DNA of 64,000 nucleotides from Nakamurella aerolata (lineage in GTDB: Bacteria; Actinomycetota; Actinomycetes; Mycobacteriales; Nakamurellaceae). The notes beneath the pieces were generated by a model. The model saw only the letters and a program-made list of their open reading frames with translations. It was not told where the DNA came from and did not search any database. This document shows positions 38,571-45,903 of this stretch, piece by piece. A program made the position numbers and the translations under genes. Every line of letters begins with the position of its first letter. The first letter of the stretch is position 1. Where the stretch lies: positions 248,001 through 312,000 of the forward strand of contig NZ_JABEND010000004.1 of NCBI RefSeq assembly GCF_013002705.1. The letters are read 5' to 3'.

Positions 38571-39988
38571 CGCCGCGCGGTTCCGGCGGCGCCAGGTACT
38601 GCCAGACCTGCGGCGTCCCGATCGATGCGATGGCGGTGAGTTGCCCGGCATGCGGGTCGCCGACGCCGCTGCGCAACGCCGCGCTCGACCGGATCCGCCC
38701 GGCCCCGGTGGGTTCGCGGGTGAAGGCCGCGGTGGCCGAGACGCTGCCCGCCCTGGTTCTGGTGATCGCCGCCGTTGTCGCGGTGTTCCTGGATCTGCAG
38801 TGGCAGGTGTGGGTCGGGCTGCTCGGCGCCGCGGTGTTGGCGGTGCTCGCTGTTGGGCTCACCGGCGGGCAGGGCTTCGGCAAGGCCGGCGCCGGGCTGC
38901 GGGTGATCGATGAGCATTCCGGTGCGCCGATCGGCGGTGGCGCCATGGCGGTGCGGCTGCTGCTGCGGCTGCTGATGACGGTCGGAACCCTTGGGGTGGC
39001 TGCGTTCTCCTACCGCTGGGATCCTTCGGGCCGCGAGCAGACCTGGTGGGACCGGGCCACCCACACCAGGGTGGTGGACGCTCACCAGCGGGCCGGCGAC
39101 GATCTGCCCTGGCTGAACACCGGTGCAGCGCCGATGGCCGGGGCCGGCCCGGTGACGTCGGTGCCCGGCTTCGCGCAGCGCCCGTCCGAGCCGCCGCTCG
39201 GCCCGCCCAGCGCCGGCACCGCGATATCACCGCAGCCGCAAAGACTTTCCGGTCCCGGCCTCGACGAACCCACCGTCGTCCTTCCCGGCCGCGACACCGG
39301 CATCGACGGCCCCACCGTCATCCTCGAGCAACCCACCGCCGAAGAACCCACCGTCGCCCTCACCAAGCAACCCGCTGAGCCCACCGGCGAATCGGCGCAG
39401 CCGAGAGCTGAGCAACCCGAGCAGCCGCCGGCGAGGCACGAGCCGCGGCCTTATCCCGCGGATCCTGCGCCAGAACGCGAATCGGCGCAGCCGAGAGCTG
39501 AGCAACCCGAGCAGCCGCCGGCGAGGCACGAGCCGCGGCCCCACCCCACGGACCCTGCGCCAGAACGCGAATCGGCGGAGCCGAGAGCACCAGAGGATGA
39601 CGACGAACCAGAAGAACACCACACCGTCATCCGCCCGGAACGCGCCGCCGCGCTGATCCAGCGCGGGGTGACGCTGCGCTGGGACGCGGGCTCGGAGATC
39701 ACGGTGGAGGGCATGGTGCTGATCGGCCGCGACCCGATGCCGGCGGACGGTGAGCAGGTCGACCGCAGGCTTGCGGTTGGCAATGAGTCGCGCGGGGTGT
39801 CGAAAACCCATCTGGCCCTGCTGGTTTCCGACGGCGCTCTGTCGGTCATCGACCGGCACTCCACCAACGGCGTCCGCATTGTGCGCGCCGGCGGCGAGGT
39901 GATCACCTGCGTGCCGGGCGAGCCGACGAGCACCGAACCGCACGATCGCATTGCGTTCGGTGGTCGCTGGCTGGAAGTGCTCGACTGA
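38567..39988 (+). CDS. Zinc-ribbon / RDD membrane / FHA protein
   Basis: A 473-residue protein that ends the block. Order of parts: N-terminal zinc ribbon (CQTC...CPAC, residues about 12-30); an RDD-type membrane region (about 45-165) with two to three helices and GQGFGKAGAGLRVID; a Pro/Glu-rich linker (about 180-355) with a 30-residue tandem repeat; and a C-terminal FHA domain (about 375-470) with LIGRDP, SRGVSKTHLAL and DRHSTNGVRI. It would tether a phosphothreonine-binding module to the membrane beside the DUF58/transglutaminase-like complex, linking that complex to the kinase. GTG at 38567 overlaps the previous stop by 4 bp. Confidence 0.9.
   Translation: MTPRGSGGARYCQTCGVPIDAMAVSCPACGSPTPLRNAALDRIRPAPVGSRVKAAVAETLPALVLVIAAVVAVFLDLQWQVWVGLLGAAVLAVLAVGLTGGQGFGKAGAGLRVIDEHSGAPIGGGAMAVRLLLRLLMTVGTLGVAAFSYRWDPSGREQTWWDRATHTRVVDAHQRAGDDLPWLNTGAAPMAGAGPVTSVPGFAQRPSEPPLGPPSAGTAISPQPQRLSGPGLDEPTVVLPGRDTGIDGPTVILEQPTAEEPTVALTKQPAEPTGESAQPRAEQPEQPPARHEPRPYPADPAPERESAQPRAEQPEQPPARHEPRPHPTDPAPERESAEPRAPEDDDEPEEHHTVIRPERAAALIQRGVTLRWDAGSEITVEGMVLIGRDPMPADGEQVDRRLAVGNESRGVSKTHLALLVSDGALSVIDRHSTNGVRIVRAGGEVITCVPGEPTSTEPHDRIAFGGRWLEVLD
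39387..39590 (+). repeat. 90-bp in-frame tandem repeat in FHA linker
   Basis: A 90-bp unit is repeated at offset 90 (starts 39387 and 39477), with a partial third copy from 39567. It encodes a 30-residue Glu/Pro/Arg unit beginning ESAQPRAEQPEQPPARHEPR. The copies are nearly identical in DNA, so the duplication is recent and linker length may vary between strains. Confidence 0.88.
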
Positions 39989-39997
39989 TTACCCGCA

Positions 39998-40267
39998 CTA
40001 CCCGTTCTCGGCGGTGCCCGCTTCCTCGCGCTCGATCTCGCGCCGTACCCGGGCCATCGATTCCGGTGAACGGGAGGCGATGGTCGAGTGGAGCACGGCA
40101 TCAGCTTGTACGCGCGAAAACCCCAGCGGCTCCGAACTCAGTGCGCGGTATCTCTCGGATTCGTCCGCGGTTGTCGCGACGATGTCGTCCACGAGGGTCC
40201 GGTACTCGGCGGCTTTGAGGATCGCGCGGAGTATGCTGAGTCGATCGTCTGGTTTCGAAGAACTCAA
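39998..40267 (-). CDS. Stand-alone GyrA/ParC coiled-coil-like small protein
   Basis: An 89-residue protein beginning TTG at 40267. Its layout, a long helix RLSILRAILKAAEYRTLVDDIV, a loop, then LGFSRVQADAVLHSTIAS and MARVRREIEREEAG, resembles the coiled-coil segment of type II topoisomerase A subunits (RxxILEGLxxAL...ID.VI..I, then SE.QA.AIL..RL..LT..E...I..E). There is no DNA-cleavage tyrosine domain, so it is not a working gyrase. Similar short orphan proteins occur in actinobacteria, as I recall. No clear ribosome site is seen, so the start is uncertain. It follows the secreted-protein gene by 15 bp on the same strand and converges on the FHA gene. Confidence 0.5.
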   Translation of the reverse strand: MSSSKPDDRLSILRAILKAAEYRTLVDDIVATTADESERYRALSSEPLGFSRVQADAVLHSTIASRSPESMARVRREIEREEAGTAENG

Positions 40268-40282
40268 CGGATAATCATTTCG

Positions 40283-40858
40283 CTAGTAATCGCAGCCCAA
40301 CACTGCGGATTCGTCTACCGATGTGCCGCCTCCGTGAAACCATGTCTCTGATCGCGTCAACGGACACGCGTATCTAATGAGGCTAGCCTCGGCCTGGGAA
40401 TTGTTTGGAAAGGTCTTCGTGATGCTCGTCTTTGGGCGAGTGGCGCCGCGTGCGTGCAGTTCGTGAGTGTAGGTTTTCGGCAAACATTGGGGTCCAGTCG
40501 TCACCCAGATTGTGCCGGCGATGATCCTCGGCGAGCTTTGATATTGGTAAGGGTCGCTGACCTGCACCGTTACGGTGCAGACGCCCGAAGGTGTGTCCGA
40601 CGAGTCTGTCGATTCGACGTAGAGCGTCTGCCGAACATTGACGGCGATGGCGGCGCCAATCGGGACCTTCTTGATCGTCTTCACAGATGACACCGCCATG
40701 TTAGTGATGTCTGACTCTATGTCTGTGTGCGTTGCTTCCGTTGCCGTTTCGGATGCCTGAACGGCGGTTGTCGCGGGCGATGGCATAATGCCCATCAGGA
40801 TTGCCAACACACATCCTGAAATTGCAAAGCTGCGGGACGTTGCGCCTCGTCGATAAAT
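40283..40858 (-). CDS. Small secreted protein of unknown function, probable ATT start
   Basis: About 191 residues if started at ATT 40858; 175 if at GTG 40810. The longer form gives a textbook Sec signal: basic start (YRRGATSRS), hydrophobic core (FAISGCVLAILMGIMP) and an Ala-x-Ala-like end (TTAVQA). A strong GAGGGGG sits 5 nt before the ATT, whereas the GTG lacks good spacing and removes the positive residues. No in-frame ATG, GTG or TTG lies between a TGA upstream and GTG 40810. The mature part has four Cys (VCTVTV, PQCLP, RYACPL, LGCDY), suggesting two disulfides. GC content is visibly lower than in neighbours, pointing to transfer. No known family recognised. Confidence 0.6.
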   Translation of the reverse strand: MYRRGATSRSFAISGCVLAILMGIMPSPATTAVQASETATEATHTDIESDITNMAVSSVKTIKKVPIGAAIAVNVRQTLYVESTDSSDTPSGVCTVTVQVSDPYQYQSSPRIIAGTIWVTTGPQCLPKTYTHELHARGATRPKTSITKTFPNNSQAEASLIRYACPLTRSETWFHGGGTSVDESAVLGCDY

Positions 40859-40986
40859 GGTTTCCCCCTCAAGTCGTCTCTCTACTCAAGAACTTCTTGT
40901 GACGAGATTACGCTCCGTCGTGAGTCGTGGCACCGCCAAAAGGGTGAACTGTTTCGGGAAGTATCCCTGAAGCATAATGCCCGAGA
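40859..40986. other. Gene-free spacer with a 13-bp palindrome
   Basis: AT-richer spacer between the ybaK-like stop and the secreted-protein start, both on the minus strand. It contains the perfect palindrome CAAGAACTTCTTG (40887-40899), 29 bp upstream of the proposed ATT start, which could be an operator for the secreted-protein gene. No clear terminator is visible for the fprA-ybaK pair. Confidence 0.45.
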
Positions 40987-41526
40987 TCAGCGGCCCAGGC
41001 CGTCGATCACCTCGGCGCCGGGCAGCTTCGCCAGGTCGGCACCGTCGATGACGATCTTGGATGCCCTGATGCCGGATCCGATCACCACGGGGCCGGCTTC
41101 GATCACCCTGGCGTCCAACAAGATTGGCCATTCGGCTGGCAGTCCGATCGGGGTGATGCCGCCGTACTCCATGCCGGTCTGGCTGGTGGCGTCGGCCATC
41201 GACGCGAAGCTGATCTTGCGCACGTCGAGGCGGCGCCGGATCACGGTGTTCACCTCGGCGCGGGTGGTGGCCAGCAGCACAGCGGCCGCCCAGCGCTGCT
41301 GGCCCTCGCGCTTGCCGGTGACCACGACGCAGTTGGCGCTGGCCGCCGGCGGCACGTCGTAGGCCCGGCAGAACTCGGCGGTGTCGGACAGCTCGGCGTC
41401 GATCGGCGCTACCCAGGCCGGCGGAAAGCCGGGCGCGGCAACGGCTTCGCGCACCGGCGCCGCCACCAGTTCGAGCGCGTCGGCGATCGGAGTCAGCTGG
41501 AGCGAGCCGAGGGTCGTGGCCCTCAT
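40987..41526 (-). CDS. YbaK/EbsC-type aminoacyl-tRNA editing domain protein
   Basis: A 179-residue stand-alone deacylase of the YbaK/ProX superfamily, which hydrolyses mischarged tRNA. The central part shows CVVVTGKREGQQRWAAAVLLATTRAEVN, the RRRLDVRKISFASMADATSQTGMEYGGITPIGLP block with the family's Lys and GGxxP loop, and a C-terminal VIGSGIRASKIVIDGADLAKL. Start ATG 41526 overlaps the fprA stop (ATGA), so the two are co-translated. The exact amino acid edited cannot be told. Confidence 0.88.
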   Translation of the reverse strand: MRATTLGSLQLTPIADALELVAAPVREAVAAPGFPPAWVAPIDAELSDTAEFCRAYDVPPAASANCVVVTGKREGQQRWAAAVLLATTRAEVNTVIRRRLDVRKISFASMADATSQTGMEYGGITPIGLPAEWPILLDARVIEAGPVVIGSGIRASKIVIDGADLAKLPGAEVIDGLGR

Positions 41527-42944
41527 GCGCCGCTTCCTCGTCTGGCGATGTCTGTCATCTCGGCACGGTTGGTCACCTTGCGGCGCTCGCGCGGATGCTG
41601 GTCGGCGGCGCCGAGGCCGCGTTCGTGCTCGTCCAGCCGGTCCCAGCCGGCAAAGTCGGTGACCTGCAAGCCCTTTGACGCGAGCATGGCGATCACGTCG
41701 TCGCGGCTGCGGTGCGGCGCGCGCGGCAGGGTGGGGGCGTCGCTGAGCAGGTGGCCGACAGTCTCGGCGGCGTCGGACTTGGTGTGGCCGATCAGCCCGA
41801 CCGGGCCGCGCTTGATCCAGCCGGTGGCGTAGACACCGGGCAGCGGCTCGCCGCTGCTGGTGATCACCCGGCCGGCCTCGTTGGGCACCACCAGGGTGCG
41901 CTCGTCGAACGGCAGGTCGCTGATCGGTTCGGAGCGGTAGCCGACGGCCCGGTAGATGGCCTGGATCGGCCAGTCGGTGTGGGTGCCGGTGCCGACCACG
42001 CCGCCGTTGCCGTCCAGCTCCATGCGTTCGGTGCGCAGCCCGACGACGGCGCCGTCCGCGCCGAGCACCTCGACCGGATTCTCCAGGAAGTGGATGTGGA
42101 TGCGGCGGCCCACGTTCGGGTCGGCGTCGCGCAGGGCCCACTCGCTGAGCACATCGACCACCATCCGCAGCGCCTTGGCCGAGGTGATGGCCTGTTCGCT
42201 GGCCTCGTCGAACTCCATGCCCTGCGGATCGACCACCACCTGCACGTTCGGCGAGTGGTCGAGTTCGCGCAGTTCCACCGGGGTGAACTTGGCCTGGGCC
42301 GGCCCGCGCCGCGCGAACATGTGGATGTCGGTGACGGCGGAGTTCGCCAGCACCGCGTGCACGTGATCGGGGATCTCGGTGTACAGCAGTTCATCGCCGG
42401 TCCTGGCGAGGATCCGCGCGACGTCGAGGCCGACGTTGCCGACGCCGATCACCGCGACTTCTTTGGCGCCGCTGAGGTCCCAGGTCTGCGGGCGGTCGGG
42501 GTGCGAGTCGTAGAAGGCGACGAAGTCGGCGGCGCCGTGACTGCGTTCGAGGTCGATGCCGGGGATCGGCAGATCGCGGTCGCGTTCGGCGCCGGTCGCG
42601 ACGATCACGGCGTCGTAGTACTGGCGCAGTTCGTCCAGCTTGATGTCGGTGCCGACGGATACATTGCCGAAGAATTGAATCCGCGGGTTCTCCATCACCC
42701 GGTGCAGCGCAACGATGATCTGCTTGATCCGCGGGTGGTCGGGAGCGACGCCGTAGCGGATCAGCCCGTACGGGGTGGGCAGCCGGTCGAAGATGTCGAC
42801 GGTGACGCCGGCGGCCGCCGGGTCGGTCGATTTGGTCAGGATGTCGCTGGCGTAGATGCCGGCGGGCCCGGCACCGATCACCGCAATCCGCAGCGGCTGG
42901 TTCGTGGCGGTAGCGGTGTCGGTATCGGTGGGCTGCTCAGGCAT
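41523..42944 (-). CDS. fprA: Ferredoxin/NADP+ reductase, FprA type
   Basis: A 473-residue flavoprotein moving electrons between NADPH and ferredoxin (adrenodoxin-reductase-like). FAD site GAGPAGIYASDIL near residue 24, DRLPTPYGLIRYGVAPDH typical of the family, ATGAERDRDLPIPG, second nucleotide-binding GVGNVGLDVARIL, ARRGPAQAKFTPVELREL, and GYATGWIKRGPVGLIGHTKSDA-like end (VYATGWIKRGPVGLIG). Length and motifs match mycobacterial FprA. ATG at 42944. It probably serves cytochrome P450 or other ferredoxin-dependent enzymes elsewhere in the genome. The last 60 residues are poorly conserved and charged. Confidence 0.94.
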   Translation of the reverse strand: MPEQPTDTDTATATNQPLRIAVIGAGPAGIYASDILTKSTDPAAAGVTVDIFDRLPTPYGLIRYGVAPDHPRIKQIIVALHRVMENPRIQFFGNVSVGTDIKLDELRQYYDAVIVATGAERDRDLPIPGIDLERSHGAADFVAFYDSHPDRPQTWDLSGAKEVAVIGVGNVGLDVARILARTGDELLYTEIPDHVHAVLANSAVTDIHMFARRGPAQAKFTPVELRELDHSPNVQVVVDPQGMEFDEASEQAITSAKALRMVVDVLSEWALRDADPNVGRRIHIHFLENPVEVLGADGAVVGLRTERMELDGNGGVVGTGTHTDWPIQAIYRAVGYRSEPISDLPFDERTLVVPNEAGRVITSSGEPLPGVYATGWIKRGPVGLIGHTKSDAAETVGHLLSDAPTLPRAPHRSRDDVIAMLASKGLQVTDFAGWDRLDEHERGLGAADQHPRERRKVTNRAEMTDIARRGSGA

Positions 42945-43157
42945 GCATGGCTCTCTGACGTCTGGAAGATTCGGCTCGGTTGTAGGTTACCGGCTGGGCA
43001 TACCGGCGCTGAGCAGTGTCGATGTGAGCTGACCCTCAAGCGGAGTTGAGCTTCGCCGGTGCTGTCGGTGGGCGAGGGAACCGGCCGCCGCCGTGGCCCG
43101 TCGGAGCTGGCGTCCCCGAACATTGTTGCTCACTCATTTGCCCAGGAGGCACTCCCC

Positions 43158-43487
43158 ATGCGCGTGATGACCCGTATCGGTATCGCTTTGATCATCTTCG
43201 GTGCCGGATCGGCGCTACTGCGGCTGATCGACCTGCAGTTCAAGATCCTGTCGTGGGCCGAGGGTGCGCAGCCCTACCTCGGTATCGGGATGGCCGGGCT
43301 CGGCGTCGCGTTGATCGTCATCGACCAGGTCAACCGCCGGGCACCGCGGCCGGCCCCGGTGCAGTTCGCCGGTCAGCAGTTCCAGCAGCAGCCGCAGTTC
43401 CAGCCGCAGCAGTACGCGCAGCAGCAGTTCCCGCAGCAGCAGTACCAGCCGGCCCAGCAGCAGTACCAGTACCCGGCCGGCCGCTAG
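43158..43487 (+). CDS. Small two-helix membrane protein with Gln-rich tail
   Basis: A 109-residue protein, start ATG 43158 chosen because AGGAGG lies just upstream, although the frame extends further. Residues about 5-25 and 40-62 are hydrophobic helices (IGIALIIFGAGSALLRLI; YLGIGMAGLGVALIVI). The cytoplasmic or external tail (about 70-109) is almost all Gln, Pro, Phe and Tyr in QQxQFQPQQ-type units, a low-complexity segment of the kind that may drive condensation or self-association. No family recognised. It converges on the short aldehyde dehydrogenase gene with an 11-bp gap. Confidence 0.75.
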   Translation: MRVMTRIGIALIIFGAGSALLRLIDLQFKILSWAEGAQPYLGIGMAGLGVALIVIDQVNRRAPRPAPVQFAGQQFQQQPQFQPQQYAQQQFPQQQYQPAQQQYQYPAGR

Positions 43488-43498
43488 TCAGCCGCTAG

Positions 43499-44401
43499 TC
43501 AGTACGAGCCGCCGCCGGCCAGCGACAGCGCACCGGTGGGGTGCCAGACCGTCTTCTGCTCGAGGAAGGCGCGCAGCCGGGCGGTGCCGGGGTCGGCGCT
43601 GAAGGTGACGTCCGGCGGCGGCGCGAAGACCCGCTTCACGGTGCCGGCCGCTGCGCGTTCCAGCTCGGCGCGCTGGTCGCCGGCAACACCGGTCAGATCG
43701 AGCGCGTTGACGTCGCCGTGCGCGGCCAGGTGCGGCATCACCTCGGCGGCCGAGCCGGTGAGCAGGTTGACCACACCGCCCGGCAGGTCGGAGGTGGCGA
43801 GCACCTCGGCGAGCGTCACCGCTGGCAGCGGACGATCCTGCGAGGCGACCACCACGGCGGTGTTGCCGCTGGTGATGATCGGCGCGATCACCGACACCAG
43901 TCCGAGCAGCGCGTCCTGCTGCGGCGCGGCGGCCCCCACCACGCCGGTCGGCTCCGGTGTGGTGAACGAGAAGTACGGCCCGGCAACGGGATTGGCTCCG
44001 CCGAACACTGCGGCCACCTTGTCGGTCCAGCCGGCGTAGTGCACCAGCAGGTCGATGGCGGCGTCCACCTCGCGGTGCGCCTTGGCGACGGCCCGTTGGC
44101 CGGTGCTGCTGGTGTTGCCGGCGCGTACCAGCTCGGTGAACTGGTCCCGGCGACCCTCGAGCATCTCGGCGATCCGGTAGATCACCTGGCCCCGGTTGTA
44201 TGCGGTGGCCGAGCGCCAACCGGGAAAAGCCTTGCGGGCAGCCACAACCGCGTCGCGGGCGTCCTTGCGGGAGGCCTGGGCGGCATTGGCGGCGAACCGT
44301 CCGGCCCCATCGGTCACCTGATAGGTGCGGCCGCTCTCGCTGCGCGGGAACTTGCCGCCGATGTACAGCTTGTAGGTCTTGGCAACGTCCAACCGGCTCA
44401 T
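43499..44401 (-). CDS. Short aldehyde-dehydrogenase-like protein lacking the catalytic Cys
   Basis: A 300-residue relative of aldehyde dehydrogenases with the cofactor half only partly kept: YKLYIGGKFPRSESGRTYQV, FAANAAQASRKDARDAVVAARKAFPGW, SGNTAVVVASQDRPLPAVTLAEVL, GVVNLLTGSAAEV. The usual catalytic Cys segment and the whole C-terminal third are missing, and the end LEQKTVWHPTGALSLAGGGSY is unlike a normal enzyme's. It starts where the full-length dehydrogenase stops (TGATG, one shared base). A similar short partner next to a full ALDH and deoC recurs in actinobacteria, as I recall, so it may be a structural subunit, not a decayed gene. Confidence 0.85.
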   Translation of the reverse strand: MSRLDVAKTYKLYIGGKFPRSESGRTYQVTDGAGRFAANAAQASRKDARDAVVAARKAFPGWRSATAYNRGQVIYRIAEMLEGRRDQFTELVRAGNTSSTGQRAVAKAHREVDAAIDLLVHYAGWTDKVAAVFGGANPVAGPYFSFTTPEPTGVVGAAAPQQDALLGLVSVIAPIITSGNTAVVVASQDRPLPAVTLAEVLATSDLPGGVVNLLTGSAAEVMPHLAAHGDVNALDLTGVAGDQRAELERAAAGTVKRVFAPPPDVTFSADPGTARLRAFLEQKTVWHPTGALSLAGGGSY

Positions 44402-45900
44402 CAGAACTGGTCCTTCGCATCGGGTTGCAGGTAGGCGGCCAGCCCGCTGCGGCCGCCCTCGCGGCCGAAACCGGACTCGCCGTAGCCACCGAAGGCGGCG
44501 GTGGGGTCGAACCGGTTGAAGGTGTTGGCCCACACCACCCCGGCTCGCACGGCCTGGGCCATGCCGAGAATGCGAGAGCCCTTGTCGGTCCAGACGCCGG
44601 CGGACAGACCGTATGGCGTGTTGTTGGCCTTGCTGACCGCCTCGTCGGGGGTGCGGAAGGTCTGCACCGCCAGCACCGGGCCGAAGATCTCGTCCCTGGC
44701 GATCCGCATCGACTGGGACACATTGGTGAACACCGTTGGCGGGAAGTAGAACCCGCGGTCGGGGACCGGGCACGGCGAGGTCCAGCGTTCGGCGCCGTCG
44801 TCGTCGCCGGTGGCGGACAGTTCGGTGATGCGCGCCAGCTGTTCGGCCGAGTTGATGGCGCCGATGTCGGTGTTCTTGTCCATCGGGTCGCCGAGCCGCA
44901 GCGTCGAGACCCGGTCCTCGAGCTTGTCGATCACCTCGTCGGCGACCGATTCCTGCACCAGCAGCCGGCTTCCGGCGCAGCACACGTGGCCCTGGTTGAA
45001 GAAGATGCCGTTGACGATGCCCTCGACGGCCTGGTCGATCGGGGCGTCGTCGAAGACGATGTTCGCGGCCTTGCCACCCAGTTCGAGGGTGAGCCGGCGG
45101 CCGGTACCGGCCAGCGCCGACTGGATCTGTTTGCCGACGGCGGTGGAGCCGGTGAAGGCGACCTTGTCGATACCGGGGTGGGTGACCAGCTCGGCACCGA
45201 CGTCACCGGCGCCGGGCAGGATGTTGACCACCCCTTCGGGCAGGCCGGCGTCGGCGATGATCTCGGCGAGCACCAGGATCGACAGCGGCGTCGTCTCCGC
45301 CGGTTTGATCACAACGGTGTTGCCGGCGGCCAGCGCCGGGGCGATCTTCCAGGCCGCCATCAGCAGCGGGAAATTCCACGGAATCACTTGTCCGGCAACG
45401 CCGATGGGCGTCGGGTTGGCGCCCAGCCCGGCATGCCGGAGCTTGTCGGCCCAACCCGCGTGGTAGAAGAAGTGCGCCGATGCGGTCGGCACGTCGACGT
45501 CCCGTGACTCCTTGATCGGCTTGCCGTTGTCGAGGGTCTCGACGACGGCGAGCTCGCGGGCGCGTTCGGCAATGCCCCTGGCGATCCGGAACAAGTATTT
45601 GCCGCGTTCGGCGCCGGGCATTGTCGACCAGACCCGCTCGTACGCCCGGCGGGCGGCGGCGACGGCGCGGTCGACATCGCCCTTACCGGCGGTGGCCACC
45701 GTTGCGAGCGGCTCGCCGGTGCCGGGGTTGACGGTGGTCAGGTCCGCCCCGCCGCCGTCGACGAACGCGCCGTCGAGGTACATCTGGTATCTGGGTTGGA
45801 TCCGGCCGATCGCCGCCGACTCCGGCGCCGGTGCATAGTCGCCGAAATCGGTGAACGTCTTCTTGGCCGGGACGGTCTTGCGTGCGGCACGTGCTGCCAT
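44401..45900 (-). CDS. Aldehyde dehydrogenase (deoC-linked)
   Basis: Full-length 499-residue NAD(P)-dependent dehydrogenase. Landmarks: IPWNFPLLMAAWKIAPALAAGNTVVIKPAETTP, FTGSTAVGKQ, catalytic Glu in LELGGKAANI, catalytic Cys in NQGHVCCAGSRL, EIFGPVLAV, and NTFNRFDPTAAFGGYGESGFG. It sits 3 bp downstream of deoC on the same strand, so the likely role is to oxidise acetaldehyde released by the aldolase to acetate or a related step. ATG 45900. Substrate is inferred from position only. Confidence 0.93.
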   Translation of the reverse strand: MAARAARKTVPAKKTFTDFGDYAPAPESAAIGRIQPRYQMYLDGAFVDGGGADLTTVNPGTGEPLATVATAGKGDVDRAVAAARRAYERVWSTMPGAERGKYLFRIARGIAERARELAVVETLDNGKPIKESRDVDVPTASAHFFYHAGWADKLRHAGLGANPTPIGVAGQVIPWNFPLLMAAWKIAPALAAGNTVVIKPAETTPLSILVLAEIIADAGLPEGVVNILPGAGDVGAELVTHPGIDKVAFTGSTAVGKQIQSALAGTGRRLTLELGGKAANIVFDDAPIDQAVEGIVNGIFFNQGHVCCAGSRLLVQESVADEVIDKLEDRVSTLRLGDPMDKNTDIGAINSAEQLARITELSATGDDDGAERWTSPCPVPDRGFYFPPTVFTNVSQSMRIARDEIFGPVLAVQTFRTPDEAVSKANNTPYGLSAGVWTDKGSRILGMAQAVRAGVVWANTFNRFDPTAAFGGYGESGFGREGGRSGLAAYLQPDAKDQF

Positions 45901-45903
45901 CGA

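Noticed and set aside
34539-38651. 1,370-codon minus-strand frame opposite DUF58/transglutaminase-like genes
   Set aside because: Composition is dominated by Arg, Gln, His and Pro, with no motif or ribosome site; the opposite strand has three clear genes.
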